A DNA stretch of 64,000 nucleotides, taken from assembly GCA_023450085.1 (NCBI GenBank), contig JAEXHI010000025.1:186001-250000 (forward strand). The letters are read 5' to 3'. The notes under the pieces are model-generated. The model was not told where the DNA came from. It searched no databases and saw only the letters and a program-made list of their open reading frames with translations. A program made the translations under genes and the position numbers. Shown here piece after piece: positions 9,180 to 17,580 of this stretch (its first letter is position 1; the number at the start of each line of letters is the position of its first letter). The DNA comes from Bacteroidota bacterium (GTDB lineage: Bacteria > Bacteroidota > Bacteroidia > Sphingobacteriales > Sphingobacteriaceae).

Positions 9180-9707
9180 TTATCTGTCTTTTTTAAGCGT
9201 ATCAGGCTCAAAATCCATTGAAATGGAATTCATACAGTAACGCTTATATGTAGGGGCGGGGCCATCATCAAAGATATGTCCGAGATGCGAATTACAACGA
9301 TTGCATTCAACCTCTGTTCTATGCATGCCATGTGAATTATCTTCTTTATAGACGACACTGTTTTTAACGGGTTCGAAAAAACTAGGCCACCCACAACTGC
9401 TTGAAAATTTAGCATCTGAACGGAAAAGTTTATTTCCACACACCGCACAATAGTAGGTGCCTTTCGTTTCACTATCCCAATATTTACCAGTAAATGCCTG
9501 TTCAGTAGCCTGTAATCTTGCAACTTGATACAACTGTGGATTTAAGACTTTTTTCCATTCTGCATTACTGATATTTAATTTTTTTTTATCGGTTCTGGAA
9601 TAATAGGGATTTTCCATATGTTCCTGACTTATACCTTTATTCGTTTCCTGCGCATAACAACTACCTAAGAAAAACATGCATCCAATTAATATCAATATCC
9701 TTTTCAT
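9180..9707 (-). CDS. msrB: Exported peptide-methionine (R)-S-oxide reductase MsrB
   Basis: This 175-residue protein has a lipoprotein-type signal (MKRILILIGCMFFLGSCYAQ, lipobox Cys17). The MsrB domain has both zinc CxxC pairs (CAVCGNKLF and CNRCNSHLGH) and the catalytic RYCMN near the end. It reduces methionine-R-sulfoxide in envelope proteins. The start overlaps the msrA stop by 4 bases, giving coupled translation. DsbD downstream probably recycles the enzyme. Confidence 0.95.
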   Translation of the reverse strand: MKRILILIGCMFFLGSCYAQETNKGISQEHMENPYYSRTDKKKLNISNAEWKKVLNPQLYQVARLQATEQAFTGKYWDSETKGTYYCAVCGNKLFRSDAKFSSSCGWPSFFEPVKNSVVYKEDNSHGMHRTEVECNRCNSHLGHIFDDGPAPTYKRYCMNSISMDFEPDTLKKDR

Positions 9708-10354
9708 TTATATTTCGGTTTAACTTTATTCTTAAACACTTTTTTAAACTTGTCTAGCTTAGGTTTAATCACTCTCTGACAATACGCGGCCTCTGGATTA
9801 TTCTCAAAATAATTTTGATGATAATCTTCTGCTTTGTAAAACTCTCCATAAGTTGTTACTTCGGTTATTATATTCTTTGGATAAACCTGTTCAATATTCA
9901 ATTCAGCAATGATAGCTTCAGCCAATTTCTTTTGACTTTCATCATGGTAAAAAATAGCGGACCTGTATTGTGTTCCAATATCGTCTCCCTGTTTATTTAA
10001 TTGGGTCGGATCATGCGCGACAAAAAAACCTCCTAATAATTCTTTATATGATATTCTTTCAGCATCATAGACTATATTACAAGCTTCTGCATGCCCGGTC
10101 ATACCAGTACTTACTTCTTTATAGCTAGGATTTTTCTGATGACCACCAGTGTATCCAGAGGTTACAGATTCCACCCCTTCTAGTAGTTTGAATTGTTCTT
10201 CTACACACCAAAAACATCCGGCAGCAAACGTGGCAATTTCACAATTTTTACTATCTATTTCCATGACTCCCTTTCTTTCGACTTCTTTTTTTCCTATTTT
10301 TTTATTGATTTTCTGTTGACCACAGGAAACCAAGGGTATTTCGACCAATGCCAA
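9704..10354 (-). CDS. msrA: Exported peptide-methionine (S)-S-oxide reductase MsrA, doubtful start
   Basis: The MsrA domain is complete: FAAGCFWCVEEQF with the catalytic Cys, GYTGGHQKNPSY, GHAEACNIVYD, and YHQNYFENNP near the end. The N-terminus has a lipobox-like PLVSCGQQ. No ATG lies in front of the signal sequence. The frame can start at TTG (10354), or at an ATA (10381) four bases after the upstream CMD stop; the ATA start would give a better signal peptide containing one Lys. An original ATG changed to ATA is possible. The function assignment is secure; the start is not. Confidence 0.88.
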   Translation of the reverse strand: MALVEIPLVSCGQQKINKKIGKKEVERKGVMEIDSKNCEIATFAAGCFWCVEEQFKLLEGVESVTSGYTGGHQKNPSYKEVSTGMTGHAEACNIVYDAERISYKELLGGFFVAHDPTQLNKQGDDIGTQYRSAIFYHDESQKKLAEAIIAELNIEQVYPKNIITEVTTYGEFYKAEDYHQNYFENNPEAAYCQRVIKPKLDKFKKVFKNKVKPKYK

Positions 10355-10384
10355 TAACCAAGTTTTTAAGTATTGCCCTATTTC

Positions 10385-10927
10385 CTAGTGTTCTTTTAAT
10401 TCTTTAGCTAAAGGAAAATCTATTGGCACATTTAAAACTTTGCTTGTGAAGTTTGTGATGAAACTATCACCTACGACATGCAACGCATCAATCAGATTTT
10501 CATGATTATAGCCCATTTTAAAACATTGTTGAAGCAGTTGCACACTAATCCTATTTTTTTCTTCAACTACATTTTTAATGAATTTTACCAGCGCATCTAA
10601 TTTTTTATCAAATTCAGCATTCCCCCGACGAAGCTGTAATATTTGATCTTCATCAAAACCATTTAGCTTTCCGATCATAGTATGGACACTTAGACAATAT
10701 AAAGAATTGTTTTTTTGAGAAACCACTAACATAATCGCTTCGCATTCTTGCTTTGACAAAGAAACCTTTCTAGTATGAAATTGATAGTAATTACTTAATG
10801 CATTTTCTGAATGCATCATCGACGCATAAAGATTAGGGACACTCCCTAAACGCTCTTTGAAGTATTTCAAGAACTCCTTGTTTTTTTTACTAACTTCCTT
10901 ATTATCGGGTATTTCTATTGTTAACAT
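10385..10927 (-). CDS. AhpD-like carboxymuconolactone decarboxylase family protein, first Cys missing
   Basis: This 180-residue protein has the peroxidase-related CMD/AhpD fold, with conserved blocks SVPNLYASMMHSENAL, KQECEAIMLVVSQKN and a C-terminal VPIDFPLAKEL. AhpD-type enzymes use CxxC plus a nearby His. Here the site is Ser75-Leu-Tyr-Cys78, then His82, so the first Cys is lost. It may be a non-redox or one-Cys variant. It follows the AraC regulator by 31 bases and precedes msrA with almost no gap. The same AraC-CMD-MsrA order occurs, decayed, on the opposite strand at 19934-22261. Confidence 0.85.
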   Translation of the reverse strand: MLTIEIPDNKEVSKKNKEFLKYFKERLGSVPNLYASMMHSENALSNYYQFHTRKVSLSKQECEAIMLVVSQKNNSLYCLSVHTMIGKLNGFDEDQILQLRRGNAEFDKKLDALVKFIKNVVEEKNRISVQLLQQCFKMGYNHENLIDALHVVGDSFITNFTSKVLNVPIDFPLAKELKEH

Positions 10928-10958
10928 TGTTATATCTTCATTTTTTTAACTAAGACTC

Positions 10959-11792
10959 TTATTCTCTAAATTTGGAGATGTTTGTACCGGTATACATTTT
11001 AAAAAATCTGCTAAAATGTGCCGGACTTTCAAAACCTAATTCGTATGCAATTTCCTTTGCCGTTTTGTCGGTATAATGCAGATATCTTTTTGCTTCCAGG
11101 ATAATCCTATTTTGTATTATTTTTGATGGAGCAGGTTGCCTCAAAATCGCGAAAATATTACTCAAAGTTTTTGGTGATTTATTTAACGCATCTGCATAAA
11201 ATTTCACTCCATGTTCCTTTTTAAAATTTTCTTCCAGTAATAAGGCAAACTTTCTGATCATATCAAGTTTTTCATCTGAAAATTTTGAATAGCATTCACT
11301 TTGCTGTTTTGCAGTACGGGTCGTTTTAATTATTAGATGTTTCAGCAAAGTCCTAAGCATTTCTCCTTGAAAATTATCTTGCGATAACCATTCATCAGAA
11401 AACATTTTTTCTAAGTATCGCATTTCTTCTTTCTCATCCTCATTTAATTTAATAAACATAGGATGTTCAATACCATAAAATAGAAAACCAACGCAACCTA
11501 CTTCAGCATCATGATCTACTATGCAATAAAACTCTCTGTTAAACTGCCAGGCAATTAATTGATCTGGTTTTTCAAATGTGAAATTTTGATTGGATACTAA
11601 TGGTAATAAAGACCTTTCGGGCATTTCATAGTCAATTTCATCAATTTTTACTTTTTGCTTAGAACCTTTATTATAAACAAAAGTGTTGATAGGTGCTGTT
11701 GGCTTACGAAGTCCTGCTCCTTTTAACTGATCACTGTTCACATGCATGACGAATCTTGCTGAAGTTATTTTATCTTCGTATTCCCTTACCAT
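10959..11792 (-). CDS. AraC family transcriptional regulator with conserved Cys pair (paralogue 1)
   Basis: This 277-residue protein has an N-terminal cupin-like sensor region (about 1-155) and a C-terminal AraC HTH (about 175-277; ends ELGFESPAHFSRFFKMYTGTNISKF). It is about 70% identical by eye to the regulator at 19934 and more distantly related to the one at 27762. All three share FYCI-x-x-HD-x-EVGC, with Cys90 and Cys100 here. The two Cys could form a thiol switch sensing oxidants, as in the AraC-type RclR, but this is inference. It lies upstream of CMD-msrA-msrB-dsbD on the same strand. Confidence 0.9.
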   Translation of the reverse strand: MVREYEDKITSARFVMHVNSDQLKGAGLRKPTAPINTFVYNKGSKQKVKIDEIDYEMPERSLLPLVSNQNFTFEKPDQLIAWQFNREFYCIVDHDAEVGCVGFLFYGIEHPMFIKLNEDEKEEMRYLEKMFSDEWLSQDNFQGEMLRTLLKHLIIKTTRTAKQQSECYSKFSDEKLDMIRKFALLLEENFKKEHGVKFYADALNKSPKTLSNIFAILRQPAPSKIIQNRIILEAKRYLHYTDKTAKEIAYELGFESPAHFSRFFKMYTGTNISKFRE

Positions 11793-11951
11793 ATTGATTT
11801 GCCTTTATTTTATCGTTTTTAAGTGGATACTAATTTAATTTTTCTCCCTCTTTATTCCCTTATAATATCCATCACGTTTCCCCAATTATCTCATACTTAC
11901 ACTACATCATAAGACACCCTCTCATTTCACATTTATATGTTCTTATATATC

Positions 11952-12716
11952 TTACAAAATTGCTGCTGTCGCACCTCCGTCCACTACAATATTTTGACCG
12001 CTCACATACGATGCCTTATCCATTGCTAAAAAAGCAACTACCGCTGCTATTTCTACATCTTGGGCCACGCGTCGCAATGGGGTTCTGTTTGTTATTGCAC
12101 TTAATTTTTGTTCATCTGCCAATACATTTTTTGTTGCTGGTGTTTCGGTAAACCATGGCGATACCGTATTTACTCTAATTTTATCTTCTGCCCATTCATT
12201 CGCTAGGTTTCTTCCCAATTGAATTAGCCCTGCCTTTGACATTCCGTAAGGAGCACCAGTTCTAGCATCCAATATTCCCGCTACAGACGCAATATTGACC
12301 ACCGCACTTCATGCCCCGTCCAAAAGGCTTGAATATAAAATTCTACTTAATTCAAATGGGGCTAACACATTTACTTCAAATACAGATCTGTATTCTCTTT
12401 CTTCATATTCGTTACTTGGTTTACGAATATTAATTCCAGCATTATTGACCAGCACATCTAATTTACCCCATTTTTTATCTACCCACATTTTAATTCTCAA
12501 ACGATGATCTGTACTAGTTACGTCAGCTGACATACCATATACATTTAATCCTCGCTCTCTCAAAGCACTCTCTACTTTAATGACCTCCTCATTATCGCGT
12601 GCAGTAAACAATACTTCGGCTCCTAATTCCGCAAACTCTGTGACTATTGCTTTCCCAATCCCTTTGGAACCTCCCGTTATTACTACTTTTTTCCCTTCTA
12701 AATTCCAATTTTTCAT
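11952..12716 (-). pseudogene. SDR family oxidoreductase (tropinone reductase-like) with an in-frame TGA
   Basis: Reading from 12716, an SDR starts MKNWNLEGKKVVITGGSKGIG (Rossmann motif) and continues through LVNNAGINIRKP to a TGA at 12309-12311. In the same frame, straight after the TGA, it continues VVNIASVAGILDARTGAPYGMSKAG (active-site Ser and YxxxK), VNTVSPWFTETP and a normal SDR end, GQNIVVDGGATAAIL. Nothing else is damaged and no bases are gained or lost, so a single point mutation, a sequencing error or stop-codon readthrough would explain it. The split separates the NAD-binding half from the catalytic Tyr/Lys, so neither fragment should be active alone. Confidence 0.88.
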
Positions 12717-12732
12717 GTCTTTATATTTTCAG

Positions 12733-13203
12733 TTATTTTTTCTTTGAAGCCTGTTCACCAAATTCTATCAACTGCTTTCCATTGACAAATCCTATTTTTG
12801 TCATCACTAATTTACCTTGTGGAGTGAAGAATAATAATGTTGGATATGCTGTCACTTTCCATTTCTCTGCTAATGCAATACCTTCACCACTCTCCATATC
12901 AATGGTCACATTAATGAAATTTTTATTAAAATACACTGCTGCTTCTTTCTCTTTGAATGTTTTAGATTTCAGTAATTTACAAGGCGCGCACCAAGTTGTA
13001 TAAGCATCCACAAAAATATATTTATTACTTTTTTTTGCTTTTGCAGCAATTTCGCTCCATTTCCCATTAGTAAAGTCAATTTCCTGACTTTCCTTTTTCA
13101 TACCGGCTTTTGGATTATTTTGGGCAAATGACATACTTACTAAAGACACCAATGCAAAAATTAGCATCGTATAAGTCATTACTCTTTTCTTAGTTTTTAA
13201 CAT
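12733..13203 (-). CDS. Exported thioredoxin-fold protein
   Basis: A 156-residue protein with an N-terminal signal (YTMLIFALVSLVSMSFAQ) and a thioredoxin domain carrying WCAPC (Cys72/Cys75), then KVTAYPTLLFFTPQGKLV with the cis-Pro. It probably acts in the periplasm as a thiol reductant or isomerase. It lies 10 bases after the peroxiredoxin-like gene, so an operon is likely. The natural electron donor in this island would be DsbD. Confidence 0.9.
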   Translation of the reverse strand: MLKTKKRVMTYTMLIFALVSLVSMSFAQNNPKAGMKKESQEIDFTNGKWSEIAAKAKKSNKYIFVDAYTTWCAPCKLLKSKTFKEKEAAVYFNKNFINVTIDMESGEGIALAEKWKVTAYPTLLFFTPQGKLVMTKIGFVNGKQLIEFGEQASKKK

Positions 13204-13213
13204 CGTTTCTGTT

Positions 13214-13918
13214 TTATAAGTCTTTAAATATTGTTTGTGCTACTACCTTTAATAATTCAGGCTTTAACCTTTTTGTAATATCTGGATTGATGTATTCAAA
13301 ATTTATTTCACCATTTTTGCTTAATATAAATACCGATGGAACAGGTATCAACAAATCAATGTCTTTTCCGCCAGTAGACTTAGGGAGAAAATCCCAATAA
13401 CCTTTAGGGGCTTTATACGCGATGCCGAATTGCTTAGAAACTGCCAGATCTGCATCTGACAACAATGTGTATTCTAAGCTTGCTTTATCCATTGAAGCGT
13501 TTAAACCTTCAGGCTTATCGGTGCTTATTGCAATTAACTGATATCCCATTCTTTCCAGATCGCCTGATATTTCTTGTAATCCAGATAATTGTTTAGAACA
13601 GTATGGACACCATCCACCCCGATAAAAAACTAAGATAGTAGGTTTCTCAGCTACCATTTTATTTAAATCGACAATTTTCCCTTGCTGATTCATCAACGTT
13701 ACCATAGGTATTTTCTCTCCTGCCAAAAGTGGGCTGATATCCTCAGCTTTTTGAGGATACATATTCTCTCCCATAGCCATCCTCCCCATTTCCATCTGGC
13801 TTTTTTCTTTATGGTCCATCATGTTCTTTTGTTGTCCTTGGGCATTGGCCTGACTAACCATTATAAGCAGACCAAGTATGCTCATAATGTGTTTTATTTT
13901 TTGTGTTATACTTTCCAT
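13214..13918 (-). CDS. Exported peroxiredoxin-like (AhpC/TSA) protein
   Basis: This 234-residue protein has a signal peptide (IMSILGLLIMVSQANAQ), then a Met-rich stretch at residues about 33-54 (about eight Met in 22 residues), then an AhpC/TSA domain with YRGGWCPYCSKQL (Cys104/Cys107). It belongs to the peroxiredoxin-like family with a CxxC site rather than the classical 2-Cys Prx. The Met-rich segment could act as an oxidant sink repaired by the neighbouring exported Msr enzymes, which is inference. It lies 10 bases upstream of the thioredoxin gene. Confidence 0.88.
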   Translation of the reverse strand: MESITQKIKHIMSILGLLIMVSQANAQGQQKNMMDHKEKSQMEMGRMAMGENMYPQKAEDISPLLAGEKIPMVTLMNQQGKIVDLNKMVAEKPTILVFYRGGWCPYCSKQLSGLQEISGDLERMGYQLIAISTDKPEGLNASMDKASLEYTLLSDADLAVSKQFGIAYKAPKGYWDFLPKSTGGKDIDLLIPVPSVFILSKNGEINFEYINPDITKRLKPELLKVVAQTIFKDL

Positions 13919-13938
13919 TTTTAGTTAATGAAGTGTGA

Positions 13939-14277
13939 TTAAATGTTTTTTGCTAAAGGAAAATCTACCGGTACTTGTGTTACGGCATGTAATAAGTTGC
14001 TTATTGTACGATCACCTAACATTGTTGCAAATGATACAGCCTGTCCTTTACCTGCATATAATTGAATTGAAATTGATTCTCCTGGCATAATTAGAGGAGA
14101 ACCGCCATTATTTTTAAATGTTCCTGATTCAACTAAAGGTCTGGAGTCCAATACATTTTCAATTGTAATCGTTGACGATGATGACATTTCCATCATGCCA
14201 TCATCGTCCTTACTACATGATGCTAAAACTAATGATAGTCCCAAAAGTGATAACCACCCAAATTGTTTGTGTCTCAT
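13939..14277 (-). pseudogene. Deletion fusion: spondin-domain lipoprotein N-terminus joined to a CMD C-terminus
   Basis: The 112-residue open frame has two unrelated parts. Residues 1 to about 86 are a lipoprotein signal (LGLSLVLASCSKDDD) and the first strands of a spondin-type domain (ITIENVLDSRPLVESGTFKN, then PLIMPGESISIQLYAGKG). The last 25 residues, GDRTISNLLHAVTQVPVDF onward, match the C-terminus of the CMD protein at 18204 (GDRTISNILHAVTQVPNEF). A deletion therefore joined two genes in frame at ATMLGDRT. The promoter is intact and carries the 21-bp operator, so the chimera may still be expressed as a small lipoprotein. Confidence 0.85.
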
Positions 14278-14304
14278 AAATTATTCTGTTAAAATTTTAT
14301 AAAA

Positions 14305-14370
14305 CAAAGGTATTTGATGATATTAGTTATACTGATGTCCAAATTTCCCTATCATATGACTGAATTTCCC
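14305..14370 (-). promoter_or_regulatory. Promoter with tandem 21-bp operator (site A), drives 14277 leftwards
   Basis: On the minus strand two half sites, GGGAAATTCAGTCAT (14370-14356) and GGGAAATTTGGACAT (14349-14335), start exactly 21 bases apart. The Bacteroidota -7 element TACCTTTG is at 14312-14305, 37 bases after the start of the second half site. The same arrangement occurs upstream of 15272 and 18204. Confidence 0.8.
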
Positions 14371-15181
14371 GATTTACGGTATCTATCTGTTTAACTCGAA
14401 AAAATTATTGATTTGGGAGATTCAAATTGACAAAATTAGCTAACTTAAAATGTCAACCACCTATTCAAAGGAAAATTTGAAACAGTAAATCGAAGACAGA
14501 ATCAAAAAAAGAGAATTAATACCATGTTAACATACAATCCAGCCATGTATTCATCAATCATATTCTATTCCTTCACAGGATAGAGGTCTTAGCGGGTTCT
14601 ATGTAAAAATGGTATCATGACTTACTTGCACAAATTGCTTGGGTAAGTGGTTTTTTATATTCAAAAAAATACGCAGATTCCAAAACATCATTAACGGCAG
14701 TGTGTCTAAAAACCTAAACCTAACTGCTGAGAATCGAATATACGCGAATTTTGTAAGATAGGTGCCCGTGTATGAAATTGTGATTTGAGGTTATTACACA
14801 GTTTGACGGTCAGCACCTCATGGCAAATGCGAATTGGTGGAGTGGTCTTTATTACATTTAGTCTGCTAAATTCCGAATATAAAATTTCAACATAAGGACC
14901 GTTGACATAGGATCACGGCTCTCACTATATTACCTGATAATATTTGCTTCCCTTATATCTTTTAGTGGTATGTACGAGTATCTACACAAGTAAGTATATA
15001 TGCTTATGTAATCCTGTAGTGGCTATATTGCTTAGTTTATTCTTCACAAAAGATAAAATCACTTTAATTCTATGATAGGCCTTTTTATTATTTTAGAAAG
15101 CATCTTATTCATGAATATAAAAAATACGGAACAGCTTTAAATTAGAATTAGAAAGAAAGCTATTCCAATTTAGTCGATAAA
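14371..15181. other. Intergenic stretch, nothing recognised
   Basis: This AT-rich region between the divergent promoters A and B shows no open frame with a recognisable domain, no tRNA and no strong hairpin. Given the decayed genes around it, it is probably the residue of deleted or eroded genes. Confidence 0.5.
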
Positions 15182-15246
15182 AGGAAATTTCGTCATGTAT
15201 TAGGGAAATATGGACTATTAACCGCGCTGTTTTATAAATATCTTTG
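15182..15246 (+). promoter_or_regulatory. Promoter with tandem 21-bp operator (site B), drives the DUF417 gene
   Basis: Half sites AGGAAATTTCGTCAT (15182-15196) and GGGAAATATGGACTA (15203-15217) start 21 bases apart. The -7 element TATCTTTG is at 15239-15246, 36 bases after the start of the second half site and 26 bases before the ATG. Confidence 0.8.
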
Positions 15247-15271
15247 TTTTATCAAATAAAAAAATAAAAAA

Positions 15272-15709
15272 ATGGAAAAATCAAGCAACATAAAAACGCC
15301 AAGTATCGGGCTATTAATCATGGTTCTAGGTACAGCAGTTGTTCTACTCTGGATCGGTGCTTTTAAGTTTACATTAACGGAAGCTAAAGGAATTAAATCT
15401 CTCGTAGAAAATCATCCTTTAATGGGATGGAGTTATGAAATATGGTCAATTAGAACCGTTTCAAATATAATCGGCATAATTGAAATTATCACGGGATTAA
15501 TGCTGTTGATAGGAATAAAAATAAAAAATAGCCTAAAATGGGCTGGATTGCTAATGATTTTGACTTTTGGATTTACAATTAGTTTTTTATTTACTACTCC
15601 TGGAGTATGGAAGACAGTAGATGGAGTACCTGTTACGGACTTTTTTATTTTGAAAGATTTAGTCTTTTTGGGATTTGGTGTGGCCTTATGGAAAGATAGT
15701 ATTAAATGA
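15272..15709 (+). CDS. DUF417 (YkgB/RclC-like) inner-membrane protein
   Basis: This 145-residue protein has four hydrophobic segments (about 12-32, 65-85, 90-112 and 124-140). It matches the DUF417 family in GTAVVLLWIGAFKFTLTEA, HPLMGWSYEIWS, GIIEIITGLMLL, FTISFLFTTPGVW and the final FFILKDLVFLGFG. The E. coli member RclC (YkgB) belongs to the reactive-chlorine resistance regulon. The copy here is shorter than RclC because the loop between the first two blocks is smaller. It has its own promoter with the shared operator, which ties it to the Msr/CMD genes. Confidence 0.85.
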   Translation: MEKSSNIKTPSIGLLIMVLGTAVVLLWIGAFKFTLTEAKGIKSLVENHPLMGWSYEIWSIRTVSNIIGIIEIITGLMLLIGIKIKNSLKWAGLLMILTFGFTISFLFTTPGVWKTVDGVPVTDFFILKDLVFLGFGVALWKDSIK

Positions 15710-15792
15710 AGCCTCGGTAGCTGAAGAATCAATCGAATCAACGATAAAATTGTATTGTGAATAAATAATTAATGAAAACAAGATTAGAAATA

Positions 15793-16064
15793 ATGGGAGG
15801 CGTTAGTATGAGGTTACTTTTAAGTAGCCTTGTATTGATTTTGTTGAGCTTCAATCGTATGGATATACGATTGAAGCTCAACAGGCTTCCCATATGGAAA
15901 TCTCTTATTGCAATCCTTTAAAAAGTGATTGTAAATCACATCAATCCGGTAAGACAAAAAATAATAAATGTAAAAGGGAATGTTCAAGTAAATGTTGCGG
16001 GAAAGCATGTAATAATGGCTCTATTGTAGTCGCAGTAATTGAAAAATCTACGAAAAGAATATAA
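15793..16064 (+). pseudogene. Small Cys-rich exported protein, apparently frameshifted at a perfect palindrome
   Basis: One frame starts at ATG 15793 (or 15808) and gives a signal-like MRLLLSSLVLILLSF, then runs out of sense. A second frame opens across the same place and gives SYGYTIEAQQASHMEISYC followed by a Lys/Cys-rich tail (CKRECSSKCCGKAC) ending at TAA 16062. Joining the two frames near 15850 would give a roughly 90-residue exported protein with seven Cys. I do not recognise the family. It is either a frameshifted gene or a 56-residue orphan starting at ATG 15894. Confidence 0.45.
15843..15882. repeat. Perfect 18-bp inverted repeat with 4-base loop
   Basis: GTTGAGCTTCAATCGTAT (15843-15860) and its exact complement (15865-15882) flank GGAT. 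No T-run follows on either strand, so it does not look like an intrinsic terminator. It sits exactly where the reading frame of the small Cys-rich gene breaks. Confidence 0.85.
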
Positions 16065-16202
16065 TGTTGATCATTGTAAACGTCGAAATTACCGACAAAC
16101 CCCTACTCATACCATGCTCACTTATCGAAAGTAGCATAAAGGATTATGTCGCTAATTTGAAATTGCCTTTGAATAAATAGAAAACCTCAATTACATAAGA
16201 AA

Positions 16203-16721
16203 ATGAAACAATTTTTTACACTGATTATCTTTTTTGGTACATTTTGTACAGCAATGGCTCAATCAACAGACAGTCTACAGGTACAGTTAGCAAGAAAATG
16301 GACTAATAGTAAATCTTATGCACTAAAGCTTGCTGCCTTAATGCCAGAAAAGGATTATGAATTTAGAGCTACGGATGAGGAAATGACTTTTACGGAGCAG
16401 TTGCTTCATATTGCCGACAATATGAATTGGTTATCGTCCACTTACCTTTTTACTAATGCCCCTGTTAAAAGAGATCCTGCAATAAAGCTCTCAAAGGCTG
16501 AAGTATTAAAAGTATTAGCGGAGGCCTACGATCGTGGATTGCAGGGCCACAATAGAACAAGCAAAATGCAATTGGAAGAGCATGTGAAGTTTTTTGCCGG
16601 ACCAATGACCAGGAGTCAGATTTTAATTTTGATGCATGACCACCAAACTCACCATCTCGGACAGCTTATCGTTTACTTGCGTCTTAAAGGCATTAAGCCA
16701 CCGAATTACGTGGGTTGGTAA
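16203..16721 (+). CDS. Exported DinB/YfiT-like protein
   Basis: This 172-residue protein has a signal peptide (MKQFFTLIIFFGTFCTAMA) and a DinB-type four-helix bundle. The metal-site histidines are visible in TEQLLHIADNMNW and HDHQTHHLGQLIVYLRLKGI, followed by the common end PPNYVGW. Several DinB/YfiT relatives are thiol S-transferases that use low-molecular-weight thiols, which would fit this redox island, but the substrate is unknown. The gene lies 64 bases upstream of the exported HAD gene. Confidence 0.8.
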   Translation: MKQFFTLIIFFGTFCTAMAQSTDSLQVQLARKWTNSKSYALKLAALMPEKDYEFRATDEEMTFTEQLLHIADNMNWLSSTYLFTNAPVKRDPAIKLSKAEVLKVLAEAYDRGLQGHNRTSKMQLEEHVKFFAGPMTRSQILILMHDHQTHHLGQLIVYLRLKGIKPPNYVGW

Positions 16722-16785
16722 AACAAAAAATGTTTTTCAGTCAAAGAACTAACAATGGCTAAGTTTTAAAATCAATTGAAAAAAA

Positions 16786-17580
16786 ATGAAGAACAGAAGA
16801 ACCTTTTTACAGACCGTAGCACCAATAGGACTATTAAGTTTGGTGAATATTGAAGGCTTTGCAAATAAGCCTGAGCTTTCAACCAATAAGCATGAAGTTG
16901 CAACAGATAAGCCGAAAGTTATTTTCTTCGATGTAAATGAAACCTTACTGGATTTAGAGCCCCTGAAGAAATCTGTTGTTGCAAAACTTGGAGGTAACAA
17001 GGAACTTGGTACATTATGGTTTACAACAATGCTTCAATACTCACTAGTGGTTACCGTAAGCGACCAATACATGGATTTTGGCAGCATTGGAGCCGCAACA
17101 TTAAGAATGGTTGCAAAGAACAATAAGATTGATCTAAGCGAGGATGAAGCGAAAGCAGCAGTGAAGCCAATTTTGTCTTTAAAGCCACATCCTGAAGTCA
17201 CGGAGGCTTTAGCGCTGTTGAAAAAAGCCGGATATGTTCTAGTCTCATTTAGCAATTCTTCGAATAAGGCAGTCAAGTCGCAACTAGAATTTGCCGGAAT
17301 TGACTCTTTCTTTGATCAAATTTTAAGTGTAGAGGATTATGGAAAATTTAAGCCGCATATCGAAGTGTATAAGTGGGCTGCAAGAAAAATGAATGTAAAA
17401 AATGTTGATTGTATGCTAGTAGCTGCTCATGGATGGGATGTTGGTGGAGCAAAGTGGGCTGGTTGGCAAACCGCGTTTGTATCTAGGCCCGGTCAACAGC
17501 TATTTCCTCTTGCGATCAGGCCAGATATCGTTAAGGATGATCTATTGAAAGTCGCCAATGAAATTTTAGCATTGAAATAA
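16786..17580 (+). CDS. Haloacid dehalogenase type II family hydrolase with twin-arginine-like signal
   Basis: This 264-residue protein begins MKNRRTFLQTVAPIGLLSLV, resembling a Tat signal. It has HAD motif I at FFDVNETLLD (nucleophile Asp49), motif II in LVSFSNSSNKAV, and the motif III/IV region in EDYGKFKPHIEVYKWAARKM and AHGWDVGGAKWAGW. The pattern is that of L-2-haloacid dehalogenases. A dehalogenase inside an island that looks built against oxidants, possibly chlorine species, is suggestive, but the substrate cannot be read from the sequence. Confidence 0.82.
   Translation: MKNRRTFLQTVAPIGLLSLVNIEGFANKPELSTNKHEVATDKPKVIFFDVNETLLDLEPLKKSVVAKLGGNKELGTLWFTTMLQYSLVVTVSDQYMDFGSIGAATLRMVAKNNKIDLSEDEAKAAVKPILSLKPHPEVTEALALLKKAGYVLVSFSNSSNKAVKSQLEFAGIDSFFDQILSVEDYGKFKPHIEVYKWAARKMNVKNVDCMLVAAHGWDVGGAKWAGWQTAFVSRPGQQLFPLAIRPDIVKDDLLKVANEILALK

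Noticed and set aside
12309..12311. TGA in the SDR read as selenocysteine
   Set aside because: No SECIS-like hairpin was seen directly behind the TGA, SDR enzymes do not use a Sec there, and no selenium genes are present.
15843..15882. Palindrome as a Rho-independent terminator
   Set aside because: No T-run follows on either strand and the G+C content of the stem is low.
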